This document shows positions 12,262-24,026 of a stretch of DNA of 64,000 nt, piece by piece. Positions within the stretch are counted from its first letter, which is position 1, and each line of letters opens with the position of its first letter. The notes beneath the pieces are model-generated. The model was not told the DNA's origin and ran no database searches. It saw only the letters and a list, made by a program, of their open reading frames with translations. The DNA lies in NCBI GenBank assembly GCA_032622095.1, contig CP136064.1, positions 126,221,605 through 126,285,604 of the forward strand, in the 5' to 3' direction. Source of the stretch: Siphonodentalium dalli. Taxonomy: Eukaryota; Mollusca; Scaphopoda; Gadilida; Siphonodentaliidae. Both the position numbers and the translations under genes were made by a program.

Positions 12262-13525
12262 TGTCTCAAAATGTGTAATCTTCATGCCCAGTTTATAGCG
12301 AGGCAGTCAAGTCACAAAATATCTTCCCTAAAGCATCAGTACATGTATGCATAAACTATCAATTGCATAAATATTGCATTAATTTGTGTACATTTTTATG
12401 GGCAACACATGTTATGTCATGAGTAATTTATTTTGTATGAGGGTAATACTATTACCATACATGTATATAACTAAAATTAATGTGTTGTAAAACACAATAA
12501 ATTTTTTCAAACTCGGGTTCCATGAAATGAACCGTTGGACAATTTGAACCCTCAAACTATTGAACTTCCTGACAATCGAACTACTAGTAATGAACACTCT
12601 GACTAACGCACAGTACATGATTGAGTTAATGGTTATGTGACCTCAGGAATTGGTCCAAGTAATTTTCTGATTTACTAGTAAATGTCATTCAAATTGTTCC
12701 AATTGTATGGACCTACCGATTTTTTGTTTTCATCCAAATTGCAATGAAGGACTACACACATGTACCAGTCCAAGACGGTCCAAGAGGCCCCCATTTACAA
12801 TGAGAGGCCGCAATAATAATAGTCTCCCAAGTTGTAATCTTCAGGCCCAGTTTATAGAGACAGTTACATGTAGGTAACATACTAGTAGTAGACACCCAAT
12901 TATACACAAAATATCTTCCCCGAAGCATCTATCAGTACATCTACATGCCAGGCCCCTGGGGAAAAAACTGAAATACCAATATAGACTATACCAGTCACTG
13001 GTATAGTCTATATTGGTATTATTGTATTTTTCTCCAGGGGCTTGTTGTGAAGTTGTGAGTAGATATATTCATAAAATATCAACTGGATAAAACATGCATT
13101 GTGTACATGTACATGTATATCGACAATATATGTTAAGTCTCAAGTAAATAACTTTGTACGACAGTAATTGATACTCTCAACCCGGGTAACACTGAACCTT
13201 TGGACTATTGACCCCTCAAACTATTGAACTTCTTGACAATCGAACCCATCGGACTACTAGTAACGAACACTCTGACTAACGCACTATCATTCAATCATCA
13301 TAAATATGATTGAGGTACATGTAATAATGTACATGATTGAGGTAATGGTTTTGTGACCCTATGAATTGATCCAAGCTATATTTCTGCTTTAAATGTCAAT
13401 CAAATTGTCCCCATTGTATGGACTTATCGATTTTTGGTTTTCATGAATTTCATCCAAAAAGTCAAATTACACTGAGGAACTATACACATGTAAATGTATT
13501 AACAGCCCTCCATTTGCAACGAGAG
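12262..13525. repeat. Diverged tandem duplication, two units of 0.55-0.7 kb
   Basis: Unit 1 (about 12262-12800) and unit 2 (about 12827-13525) share, in order: TAATCTTCATGCCCAGTTTA, CACAAAATATCTTCCC, CCTCAAACTATTGAACTTC, CTACTAGTAA(T/C)GAACACTC, TGACTAACGCAC, and ATTGTATGGAC. Unit 2 carries two extra pieces: the hairpin at 12950-13043 and a short duplication around the TGATTGAGGTA motifs near 13309-13342. The frame at 12412-12618 lies inside unit 1 and is not conserved in unit 2. Confidence 0.75.
12950..13043. repeat. 94 bp near-perfect hairpin, present only in duplicate unit 2
   Basis: The inner arms 12972-12995 and 12997-13020 are perfectly complementary over 24 bp (AATACCAATATAGACTATAC and onward) with a single-base centre. 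The outer arms AGGCCCCTGGGGAAAAA and TTTTTCTCCAGGGGCTT pair with few mismatches. The tandem duplicate unit at 12262-12800 lacks this sequence at the equivalent place, so it arrived after the duplication. Its size resembles a microRNA precursor, but the near-absent loop favours a foldback mobile element. Confidence 0.8.
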
Positions 13526-14066
13526 GCTGCAAATGAGTAAGGCAGTGATGTACGTCATGATGATGTACGTCATGGTAAGTACTGTAAAAAATTATCTGGC
13601 TGAAAGGCTGTCATGAGAAAAATTAATGTGGTGTACCACGGTTGAAACACTGCAGTAATTCACTTGGTTACAGCCGTTAACACAAATATTACTGCAGTAA
13701 GATTTAATACCAGCGGATACTGCATTAGTGTTTAAATGGCTTGGGGTTTTCATAGTTGACTAATCGACAAAACAAAATCAAGTCGAAGTAGACTAATCGA
13801 CCCATTTCCATGGAAAACTTCCAACTTACTATGTGGTTATTGAGTTAAAATCAATGAGAGATAACTGTAGTTCCCATTTTGTGTGGGACGTAATGATTCA
13901 TTGTATTGGGATACACTATCAATGATACACGTATCATATCATGTGTATTGTGATACAGGAAATCAAGTAATATTTTAAGATGGGAATGTGTAATCTTGAG
14001 AAAAACCTGCAATTTCCAAAGTTTAAATGCCTATTATGTGTATTAACTCATATAGCTTACTATTAA

Positions 14067-14485
14067 AGGTGCTCAATCAGATTTTAATGTCCCCATATAA
14101 TCAGATTCCAACAACAACAACAACATTTAAAAAAATGCTGCTTCATTTATCAGAATCGATTAATTGCTACATGTACATGTATAGTATAAAATTGCCCGAT
14201 ACGTTGTTTGATGAAGTTTGGCCTTATTATCAACACAAAGCCTCTTGATTTTAGAGTTATCCATTTTCATCCCCAATTTGGTCTGAGACTGTCGGCTCAT
14301 GAACTTTTTCTGGGCCACTAATAAGTCTCGATTGTGAAAATTATTAAGATTTAAAAAATCAATATCTAATAACTGAGCTTTGATACATGTAGGTGGGTTC
14401 CTCGACTTGATTCAAATAATTTTTACCCCGGAATCCATATACATGTAAATAGTAATTGAGGGGCACTTAATCGGATTATGCATCT
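14067..14485. mobile_element. TTAA-flanked foldback MITE, copy 2
   Basis: This 419 bp element lies between TTAA at 14063-14066 and TTAA at 14486-14489. Left end AGGTGCTCAATCAGATTTTA; right end inward AGATGCATAATCCGATTAAG. These align with each other and with the ends of the 10339-10763 copy. The interior has TAGGTGGGTTCCTCGACTTG, shared across the family. A frame at 14027-14248 runs across the left end and is not a gene. Confidence 0.8.
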
Positions 14486-14505
14486 TTAAACTGTATTTGA
14501 ATTAA

Positions 14506-14903
14506 AAGATGCATAATCCGATTAAGGGCCCCATCAATTACTATTTATTTGGACTTGAAGGTTAAAAAATAGTTGGTTCGAGTCGAGGAACCCACCTATC
14601 AAAGCTCAAAGTTAATGGATATAAATTTTTGAAATATACTATTTATACGATCAAAAATTATTAGTGGCCCAGAAAACAGTCGACGAGCCGTCGGAGCCGA
14701 CGATCTCAGACCAAATTTCAGATGAAGATCGATAACTCTAAAATCAAAAGGCTTTCTGTTAATAAGGCCAATTTTTTTAGAACATGTTGATAAATAACAC
14801 ATGTTGGGCATTTTTATACTGTAGTTGACAGTGGTCAGCATTTCTAAATATGTTGTTGTTGGAATCTGATTATATGGGGATTATCGAACCAGATTGAGTA
14901 CCT
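14506..14903. mobile_element. TTAA-flanked foldback MITE, copy 3, back to back with copy 2
   Basis: This 398 bp element lies between TTAA at 14502-14505 and TTAA at 14904-14907. Left end AAGATGCATAATCCGATTAA; right end inward AGGTACTCAATCTGGTTC. Only 12 bp (14490-14501, between two TTAAs) separate it from copy 2. Together they form a larger palindrome: the outermost ATAATCAGATTCCAACAAC at about 14097 pairs with GTTGTTGGAATCTGATTAT at about 14855. The family motif TTCGAGTCGAGGAACC is at about 14577. Confidence 0.8.
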
Positions 14904-15194
14904 TTAAAATGAACTGTATCCAGTTATAAACATGTTAAACCAGATAATTAATTAGAGTATGCAGTCCCTGTTGACATGCGGTATCCGCTGGTAATCTTAC
15001 CACAGTAATATTTGTTAACTGTGATAACCAAGTGAATTGTTTTTGACCACAAAAATTCTGAATTCTATCAAGACATTTTGAAACAATAAAAACATTCTCT
15101 GGTGTGGTTACAATGTCAACTTTAAAACAAAATTCATATAAACGTCGCATGAAAAATACAGCCCAACCGCAAATGTGAGGTGGACCACGGTCTG

Positions 15195-15585
15195 TGGCGG
15201 TATAACTGACTGCGGTTGACGCATGAACACGCTTGAATACTGTGGTAATACCCGGTGGTCAACCTTTAAAGGCGAGTTGATCAATTAAAGCATAGCTGTA
15301 ATTTTCCATGTATGTTCTATGGACTTTGTTGGGAAAGAGAATATAGCTGTCCGACAATGGATGATATTTCCCCACCTCAGCAGGAGTCGATTACAGAAAA
15401 ATATACCAAACATGCTGGTAGTCCGTTAACCCTGATAAGTTAGAAATTTTCCAATCGAAACATCATAATAAAAAATATAAATTAAGTTCTCAATTTTCGA
15501 ACACTTCTAGGAAATTGTTAAAAATTATTGTTAAAAGATGCCCATTCGATTTGACACTGTAAATACACTCCTGTTCAAGTGGTCC
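15195..15585. repeat. Segmental duplicate, copy 1 (lacks the MITE at 16133)
   Basis: Shares with 16066-16130 plus 17246-17515: TGACTGCGGTTGA, TGGTCAACCT, GGAAAGAGAATATAGCTGTCC, CGATTACAGA(A/G)AAATATACC, and CATTC(G/A)ATTTGACACTGTAAAT. Across the join this copy reads 'CAACCTTTAAAGGCGAGTTG', so it is the empty counterpart of the Harbinger-like insertion in copy 2. Confidence 0.75.
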
Positions 15586-16132
15586 TGCTAATGTGCTATG
15601 ATGCGGTTGTGTCCTGCTGAATTGCTATGATGCTGTTCGGGCAAAGACTTGCCAAAGATGCTGTTAACAAAAAAGTACTGCTATATTTTTATAATTTGTC
15701 CTAATTAAATTACCCCATCCCAGCAACAAGATTGACCACCGGTATTTGACTGTTCAACCACATTCAATTACAATGCCGCCGACCGCTGCAATGCCTCATA
15801 GTATTTACGGTATTTAGATTAATCGACAACACCACTGTTACAAACAGTACTGTCTTACAGCGCCCACATTTTCTTCTTAAAAGTATATTGGCAGTTCAAT
15901 AACATATCGACAAACAAAACTATTGAACATTCTCATGCAAACATGAATTTTAAATGTACATGTACTAGTACCAGCAGATATTGTATACTAGTATCAACTA
16001 GGGCTGTAATGATCTTGAATGATGAATCCATGCATTGTATCGCTATATGCTATCAGACTATGGTATACATGACTGCGGTTGATCGATTTGTTATGGACTG
16101 CGGTACTAAATACTAGTTGTCAACCTCGATAA

Positions 16133-17245
16133 GGGTGCATTTACACTGATATAGAACTGTATACAGATATGTATGAAGTCACGTGTCGCCCATAACTGTG
16201 ATCACAATATGATTACTAATAGTGAACGCGCGCTGATCAGTACTCTGGTAATTGACAATCCACTACGAGTCGTTTCAGTTTAGGCCAGACATAAAAATGT
16301 ATCAACTATCAGCAGACAACAGCGATTTGGTATGTGCCGCGTGTATTTAAAGTGTATCCTTATACCACTTGATAATGGATCGAAGAAAGAATGAAAATCG
16401 CATAGGAATGCACAACAAACAACCGTGTGCACAAATAAAGAGGCCGGAGAGCACCCATATAGCTTCAGATGGCGATTCCACCAATATTTAGGATTTAAGG
16501 TGATCATCTATATATCTATATGTCTCCTGTTTGACACCATCTGGGCGGTGGCAATTTTGGATCTGTGTGGAATGGGTATCCACCCTACAACACCCTTTAT
16601 TTGACCAAATGTAGTAAAAATTCCAACTGATGACAATTCCAATGGCAATGTTGACCCAATGGAGGACAATATTATTTTTTTTAATTAACTAGCAGTTTTT
16701 TACTGGCCACGGGGAGGGACCAGGAAACAATCTTTCCAAGTTTTTGAAATTTCCCACATGACACCCGCCCCCATAAGGTTGGAAAACTTCCAGCTGATGG
16801 CCATTCCAGCCCAAAAAATTGATAAAAAGTAGGAAATTATGCAAATATTGGTCCCCCCAATATAATGTTTGAAAATCAAACTACAAGATCATTTTCAACC
16901 TATTGTTGGTTTGGAAATTACAACTAATGTTGTGTCAGGTATGAAATTTCCAACTGTTGAAAATTTTGACCAAAGTTGCCACGTCCCTGTCCGTGTTCAA
17001 TATTCGAAATACACGGGTTGAAATGACAACGAACGCTAAAACACATTCGCCAAGCCCGAGCAACAATTAATCAAAACAGATTTGCCTGGCTCAATGCTTC
17101 GGCGTTGACCGTGACGTACAGCGGACATGATTTTTGCTCACACGAACTAATACCGTTTTCTTTCTGTGTGCATTTCTATATCAACCCGTTTACACTAGTC
17201 TGCGTGTATATCTGTGTTCAGTTCTATAGCAATGTAAATGCACCC
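16133..17245. mobile_element. PIF/Harbinger-like non-autonomous transposon, TAA target duplication
   Basis: This 1113 bp element is bounded by TAA at 16130-16132 and 17246-17248. The ends are GGGTGCATTTACACTGATAT on the left and, inward on the minus strand, GGGTGCATTTACATTGCTAT. Similarity continues about 38 bp, through TAGAACTG and ACAGATAT. A three-base TAA/TTA duplication and GGG-type ends fit PIF/Harbinger. The paralogous empty site is at about 15258-15275. No transposase is recognisable; the frame at 16280-16507 is unrecognised. The interior 16700-17000 matches a repeat at 31880-32275 in inverted orientation. Confidence 0.8.
16700..17000. repeat. Dispersed repeat, inverted relative to 31700-32275
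   Basis: Phrases such as ACTGGCCACGGGGAGGG, AAAGTAGGAAATTATGCAAATATTGG and GAAATTTCCAACTGTTGA, allowing mismatches, have reverse-complement partners in 31730-32275. Both regions are dense in 'TTGGAAATTTC'-like phrases, suggesting an internally repetitive, old element carried inside the 16133-17245 insertion and elsewhere. Confidence 0.5.
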
Positions 17246-17248
17246 TAA

Positions 17249-17515
17249 GTCGGGTCGATTAATTAGCGCACAGCTGATTCGTTTGGAAAGAGAATATAGC
17301 TGTCCGGCTAAATGGATAATATTGTCCCACCAAAGCATGCCTCGATTACAGAGAAATATACCAAACAAACTGTTAGTCTGATCATACTCTGATCAGTTAC
17401 GTTAGAAATGAATAAATTAAGTTTATTATATCAATTTTCGAATATTTCAAAGAGCCTGTAATTATAATTGCTTAAAGATTTCCCATTCAATTTGACACTG
17501 TAAATCTACTGTAAT
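17249..17515. repeat. Segmental duplicate, copy 2 right part
   Basis: Continuation of the copy that begins at about 16066 and is interrupted by the Harbinger-like element. Follows copy 1 (15290-15585) through GGAAAGAGAATATAGCTGTCC and TTTGACACTGTAAATCTACTG with scattered changes. Confidence 0.7.
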
Positions 17516-19378
17516 GGTTCAGGTTTTCCAAACCGAATATGGCGCCTCTCAAGCTAAGGCGATGTTTTATTTGAGAGAGTCCTATGTTTATGTAGGATGG
17601 AACAATGAACAGAGATCCTGAGAGATGCATGCCAAATAATGGATTTATGCCGTAATGTGGTTAAGGCCTGACGGCATACATGTACATGTATATGTAGTGT
17701 TGAAACGACTAGGGATTTCATAGTGTTTAGAGAGAGGAGGGTAATCCAAGTGGTTATAGCACTTGTCCTCCAATCCTTTTTGTCATAAATCAATTTATGA
17801 ACATATAAGTTACATGTATGTTTAAACCATAGTCGACATAAATGCTGCATGTACTTTATGCTCATTTGGAATTTCATTTGGGTGTTATTTAATTCTGTTT
17901 ATCTTCAAGTAACTATGATGGCTGCACAGCTAAATTTGGACACATTTGATGTCATTTATTGTCCATCACTCCATCTAAAAGCCGAACACAACCAATAACA
18001 AATCACAAATACAACTACTAGTACATGTAATTGTCAGTGGGCTTCTAGAAGGTTGTACCTGCCATTTTGGAGCGAAACTTTTTATTGCATTCTCGGAATC
18101 TACGGGTACCGTTCCCGAGATAACTTGTCAAAATGTCAGGTATAAATGCCATTTTTCAATGTTTTTCAGGGAAATTTGTGTTGTAAAATGTTGTACCTGG
18201 GTTCTCCATGAAAAATATTTGTCATTTATGAATGTTGTATATTTAATATTCGAAACCATTCCCGATAAGATAATTCTGATGAGATTGTTTTGTAGAAGAA
18301 TGGCATGAGGGCGTATCTTCCTTATCCTGGGTGACAGAGACTAATGAAGATGCGGCGATCATCAAAATTAATATGTTGTATACATGTACATGTTGACAAG
18401 ATGTTTTATTTTTTTACTTTTAAAAGTGTCATATAACACCATAAAATCATGTTTTCTCATCAACTAGATGATAAGTGAAAATGAAAGTGTAGATGTACCT
18501 AGTATAACGTTCTGTGTTATTATGCAAAGATATTGGCATTATACCAATCTATTTTCAGATATGATTAGTTTTTTGTTAATCCTGAACAGTTTGAATTTCC
18601 TGAGGTACAACCTTGTATAAGCCCACCAAGTTGGCACCAACCATATAAAGTTGATTTGCATTAATACAGATACATTGTAGTTATGTTTAAGAATACAATG
18701 TAGCATCTTGTGAAGTGTTGTGCAGTTTGGGTCACTAATAAGATTTTTATTCACATACAATATACAGGTACACAGTTAATGTGCTTTCAAACAAGTACAG
18801 TGCACCAGTATAACCACCAACTTGCAATTTTTATAATTAATTAAATAAATTAAGTACTTATATTTAATAAATATAAATGATATCTCCACTACTTATTGTC
18901 GGTTTTGTAAAAATAATTGGCAATGCAGATGCAGGGCCCAAAATACTAGTACAATTAATTTTGCAAGAATCAAATGACGAATCAAGTTAGTCATTAAGCA
19001 CTGAAAATGGAAAAGTTTCGCGAGAATCATTACAAAAATCGATTCGGTGATTCTCATCGAATCTTAAGCAGGGCTTATATTTTGGCGAGAATCCAAATCT
19101 AGATTCCTGTAAATATTCTCGCAAATTACCCTGGATTCTCGTGAAAAAGTATGTATACATGTAGATTATCGCAAAATCAGATGAGATACCGGTATATGCA
19201 GCTACAGATGCATAATGTTGATCCAGGGAAGAAATTTGACATGCTTGTATTTGGATATACAAACATGCATTAAAGATCTTATTAGTGACCTTAAACTACA
19301 TATAAACATGTTCACTGGACTTCACATGGAACTAATTAAACATGTGCGCATGTCTAAACTGTCTTAAAAAACATTTTC
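17516..19378. other. Non-coding, no clear feature
   Basis: No gene signal. The frames at 17554-17877, 18539-18760 and 18987-19262 are isolated and show no known motif. Around 19015-19145 the phrase 'GAGAATC' or 'GATTCTCG' recurs six or more times in both orientations, a local low-order repeat. Confidence 0.4.
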
Positions 19379-19381
19379 TTA

Positions 19382-19962
19382 AGGTTGATCCACACCGGAT
19401 GCGAGCGCATGATTATAGCGGCCATTTTCTGTCATCTGTAGCAGTTCAAACTTCAAAGCGCGCAATTTTTATATTCACACTGCAAGAGACAGAATCGCTG
19501 ACCATGATTCGACCACAGCAGTGATTTTATGCTTCGTTGATTTCTCGCTTTGTGGCCAACAAGCGGGATAATTAGGCCGCTGTCAAATAGGATATTTCAT
19601 GCATGAAATTCCTTCTAATTGAAGGCGACACATTGCATTTGTCATCGCGATAACAAAGATGGTGGGGGACTTTACTAGTAGCAACATGCTGATAACTGAA
19701 GTGCAAGGATAAATGAGAAGAGAAAATTCCTGGCAAGAGCTCGACGTAATAACAGGATCATCTGGTTAATTTTTTATCCCAATTTACATGTATTCCAAGC
19801 TTGTGAAGTCACTTCGCACACAATTTGCCCCCTCCCCCGGAATTGTACCGGAATAGAATTAAATTCAATTAAACGCAAATGCTATGATAATTCAATAAGC
19901 TGCTACGGACGACAGAAAACGGACGTAAAAATCGCTCGCTCGTGGCCGGTGTGGATTGACCC
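19382..19962. mobile_element. PIF/Harbinger-like MITE, TTA target duplication
   Basis: 581 bp between TTA at 19379-19381 and TTA at 19963-19965. Left end AGGTTGATCCACACCGGATG; right end inward GGGTCAATCCACACCGGCCA. Similarity extends about 65 bp, including GCGAGCG and TTTTCTGTC(A/G)TC(T/C)GTAGCAG. The ends differ from the 16133 element, so it is a second family. No transposase is visible. Confidence 0.8.
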
Positions 19963-20039
19963 TTACTTGAACTTGTCTTCGGTTGACCATTGTGTTTCAC
20001 TTTTTCATACACCCATCATAAATGATAAAGCATCTTTAA

Positions 20040-20210
20040 AGGTACTCAATCCGATCAGACGCTCCTAAATTACTATTTATTTGGCTTCGGGGGTGTAAAT
20101 ATTTTATTCCGAGTCATAAAAGCTCAGAGTGAACAGATATAGATTTATGAAATTTGTTAATTTCTCGAGATGTGGCCCGGCCAGAAAACATGTTAGACCG
20201 GCCCCCAGAT
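20040..20210. mobile_element. TTAA MITE family 'GGTACTCAATC', truncated copy 4
   Basis: Starts after TTAA at 20036-20039 with AGGTACTCAATCCGATCAGA, as in the other three copies, and keeps the internal ATTACTATTTATTTGGCTTC and TTTCTCGAGATGTGG segments. The right half is missing: no inverted end follows before the large inverted repeat starts at about 20344. Partial or deleted copy. Confidence 0.7.
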
Positions 20211-21187
20211 GAGGGTAGTGTCACACGAAAGGGAAGAAATTTTGACGCTATCTCCAATTATCCTTGTCCCATGGGGTTCCAAAACACTGAGGTATACAGG
20301 GCGGAACATGTGGAAAATAATTTTTTTTGACCTTTTTGGTGTTTTTGACCTGCAAATTTCAGTATAATTAGGAAAACCAATAAAATAAGACAAATGTTGA
20401 ATAAAATATACTTGAATATAAGATATTTATTCTATCTGGGTTGCTTAACATTTATGATTTGCAAAAAGTTATATTATCCAGCAAATTATGAGGAAAATGC
20501 CCAAAAAATGCATAAATTGCAGTGCTTTTTCAAAAAAGTTTTCCAGAAGATTTCCTATAAAATTTTCATTTTTCGGTATAAAGCTCTCAATGGTATATCA
20601 AAATTTTCAGCATTATCTACCTGATTTAATAATATCAACATCACAAGTAATGATATCCAGAACGCCGAGATATTTCCAAACACTTAACCCACCCCGTTTT
20701 GTTAACCAATTCAGAGTCTTATCATATATCATGGAATTTACATGTATCTGAGGATGTTTTTATGGTATGGTAGAGTCTATTTTTGTTTAATGTTTTGAAT
20801 TTTTTGGGGTAAATTAGCTAAAATTTAGAATATTTTTAAGTGAAAAAGTTCTGAAAAATTCCCATGACTTTGTCAGTTTTATGGATACAGCTGCACAACT
20901 TGCACCACAATAAGCACGAATTATTCCCCAATATAAGACATGAAATGCTATAATCATGTACCAGACCATAATTAAGAAATAAAGTAAAACTTAACCATAC
21001 CACAAGATAGTGTTCTCAATGCTCTCAATGTTATGCTATACTAAGCTCGAAAGGTTGTTCATACTTAAGTGGATATAATTCATATCATAAATTGCAATAG
21101 TTCTGCCCACGGATTATGCAATCTCATCTTCATTGTCAATTTCATCAAATGTGATGGTATCAGTCAATAGAAGTTCTGTGCAACATC

Positions 21188-21606
21188 TTACAGGAAGAAT
21201 GGTTCAAACAACTCAGGTTGCCTATCGGCCGTCCATCCACGAAGAGCTACACCGCGAGTGGTTGATTTGGCAACGGTTGCAAGTTTCCACTGTTTTGTTA
21301 TCCTGTTGGTTCGTTTTGAGTGTAGAATTAAAGATTCCTCACATGGTGGAAGTGCAGAAAGATCAAGTAGCTTCTGCTGATTCTCGAACTTCTGTGGGAA
21401 CATTATCCGCCTAGCTTGATTCACTTTTCTAGAACGTTGAACATATAAGGCACATGCGTGTCACTGTCCAAAACCCAATTCGTTCCTAAATATGCCATGA
21501 CTTCCATATATTTTGATCGTCTTTCCAGCAACTTCCAGGCAAGTTTTTTCCCTTTTTTGAAGGTATGTGAAGGAATGGAACCCAATAAGTGCATTCTTCT
21601 GTACAT
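21188..21606 (-). pseudogene. Decayed transposon-associated ORF, left arm
   Basis: Two minus-strand frames overlap around 21421-21424 with a frameshift: LAWKLLERRSKYMEVMAYLG, then LDLSALPPCEESLILHSKRT, then GVALRGWTADRQPELF. The combination of an 'xWKLL..YxxxxxxLG' block, an 'LPPCxxSLxxHxxRxNxxxxxW' block and 'GW' recalls an uncharacterised protein family that is multicopy in marine invertebrate genomes; I know it only as a pattern. The codons are not intact and no start is defined. The counterpart is at 24027-24488. Confidence 0.5.
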
Positions 21607-21799
21607 TTGACTTGAATCACCTGCCCATTAGCATCAACATTGATTAACTATTATCAGGCCTGAGGGGGAAATCATTTAACGTTTTCTCCAACGTGCATAA
21701 ATGGCATCAAGGTGGAGAACTCTCTGACATGACCTCTCTGTCGATTAATAAGTCGTTGAGTTATTGTGGAAAGCAATAGCAACCCAAGGTACACATGTA

Positions 21800-23370
21800 T
21801 AACCAACCCAGTGACATACAGTCACTCCATATATACACATAAACACCACACAAATGAGTGGATAGTCACTCACTCTGTGTACACGTACACCTGACCCATG
21901 ACCATATAGTCACTCCCTGTATACCTATTCACCACTTTCATGACCATAAGTCAATCCTTGTATACCTATTCATCTCACCATTGGCCATACGGTCAATCCC
22001 CGTATACCTATTCGCCATGGTCAAAATAGCCATTCAAGATAAACATATACACCCCATCCATGACCATAGAGTAACTCCATGTATACATATGCAATGCATC
22101 TCACCATTGGCCATATAGCCACTCGCTTGATATACGTACCCCTCACCCAAGACCATATATAAATCCACACTCGTGTATACATGTACACCCAACACATGCC
22201 TGTACAGCCATGAGTCACCATGCAGACACACCAGGTATACTCATACACTTGACCCATGACCATATAGTCACCCCCTGTGTATCTATATTCAACACATTCA
22301 TCATCATACAGACAATAATTGTATACAAATCCACCTCACCGTTGGTCCTACTTCACTCACTGTATACATGTTCACCAAACTCATGGCAAAATAGCCATGC
22401 AAGATATACATATACCCCCAACCATGACCATATAATCACTCCAGGTAAACATGCACCTCACTACTGGCAATATAGCCACTCACTTTATACACATATCTCT
22501 CCATCACCATACAGCCGCACTTATGTATACCCGTACACCATACACATGACCATACAGCCTTGCAGGCACACCAGATTTACTCCTACACCTTACCCATGAC
22601 CATATAGTCACTCTCTGTATACCTATTCACCACATTCATGATCATACAGTCACTCCTTGTATACCTGTTCACCTCACCATTGGCCATACAGTCACTCCCT
22701 GAAAACATATTCACCTCACTATTGGCCATAGAGTCACTCACTGTATATATATTTGCCACGTCAATAGTCATATAGCCACTCGATATATGTATATACATCC
22801 ACACATGACCATCCACACACTTGTCAATGACCATTCAGCATACATCAGGTACACATATACACATTATGACTACTGCCATTCCATGTACACCTATACGCAT
22901 TACACATAGCTGCACATCTATTTATCCATTCACCCCACCAATGACCATACAGACAACACATGTATACATATACACATACCTATGACAATACAGCCACACA
23001 AAGTACATCTGTACATCTCACCCATGAACATAGTCACTCCATATATACATAAACACACATATGACCATGTAGGTACTCTCGTTATTTACATACATGTAAA
23101 CCACAGCAATGCCCATTGGGCCACTTTGTTTACACCAGTACTGGGTAATCATAAACATTCAACCATACAGTCACTCCCTGTATATATATTCACCTCACAC
23201 ATGACCATACTCTCACTCCTTGCATACCTATACATATCACCATAGCCACCCCATTCATGACCACATAGCTAAACATGTACACCTATTCACATCATTCATG
23301 ACCATACAATAACTCCCTTTATACATATTCACCTCACCTATGACCACACGATAACTCCCTGGTTGCCATA
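21800..23370. repeat. Minisatellite, unit about 42 bp
   Basis: Unit consensus is close to CATGACCATATAGTCACTCC then CTGTATACCTATTCACCTCA. More than 30 units are visible with frequent substitutions and one- to few-base indels. All frames in this interval (for example 22210-22599 and 21858-22118) are translations of the array, as the periodic HDH..TPC..Y peptide shows. Scattered units of the same type occur at 26905-26990. Confidence 0.85.
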
Positions 23371-24019
23371 TTGACCTCCACCCTGTACCACGTCGATCAA
23401 TGTTTATCCTAATAGGTCAGAATAGCCACAAATTATGATTCATTTCAGTTCCATTTCAAAGTTCTGCCCATTTATTAAAAAAATATATAGCCAGTATCCA
23501 AAAACAGGTTTTCGGGGAAAAAAACAAATAAGGCAACTTTAAAATTAATTTGTTATACCCCATAAGGAAATGGGACAACCAGAATACAACATGTAGTTAT
23601 CAGTTGATTAGCTAACATGTAAAATAACCAAGTGAGTCACAATTTGCTACATTTTCGGAAATGCAGAGAATAATGTTCGGGATATATGTAAAAAATGGTT
23701 GCCATTTTGAGTAATTTAGTTTACAAACACATTAGTGTGACACATTTAAGGTAGATCAAAACAATAAACATCTTTCATACCAAACATACCGTAGTTACAT
23801 TTTACTTGAAATTTTTTGTGCCGTTATTTAATTCAAGTTTGTGAGAGAAAAATCCAATATTTCTGGTAATGTCAGTCGTGACAATAGTAAAAATTAACTA
23901 AGGTGCATCAGACATGTTATTGTTCAATGTATAGAAGGTAGAATAGCCAACTTTATACATCAACCACAACTTGTAAGCGATTGCGGGACACGCTGGGTCA
24001 ATATCTACCATTTCGACAT
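23371..24019. repeat. Spacer tail with dispersed repeat 'AACTTGTAAGCGATT'
   Basis: About 23890-24010 contains AACTAAGGTGCATCAGA and CACAACTTGTAAGCGATT. Related sequence lies at 27010-27090 (same strand) and at 26420-26520 (opposite strand, GCTTACGAGCTGTGG and CTGATGCACCTTAGTTAATT). Nothing coding. Confidence 0.5.
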
Positions 24020-24026
24020 TTTGGCG

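Larger units (their letters stand above)
13655..15037. repeat. Inverted repeat arms (13655-13735 and 14960-15037) around two MITEs
   Basis: The left arm contains AATTCACTTGGTTACAG, AAATATTACTGCAGTAAG and ACCAGCGGATACTGCAT. The right arm, read on the minus strand, has AATTCACTTGGTTATCACAG, AAATATTACTGTGGTAAG and ACCAGCGGATACCGCATG. The arms flank the two TTAA elements at 14067-14903 and may be the ends of an older DNA transposon of about 1.4 kb into which the MITEs inserted. Outer limits and a target duplication are not clear. Confidence 0.6.

Noticed and set aside
12950-13043. microRNA gene
   Set aside because: The single-base loop and near-complete pairing of both arms fit a foldback element better than a precursor; no independent support.
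21858-22834. ORFs of up to 129 codons on both strands
   Set aside because: Translations of the 42 bp minisatellite; same periodic peptide on both strands.
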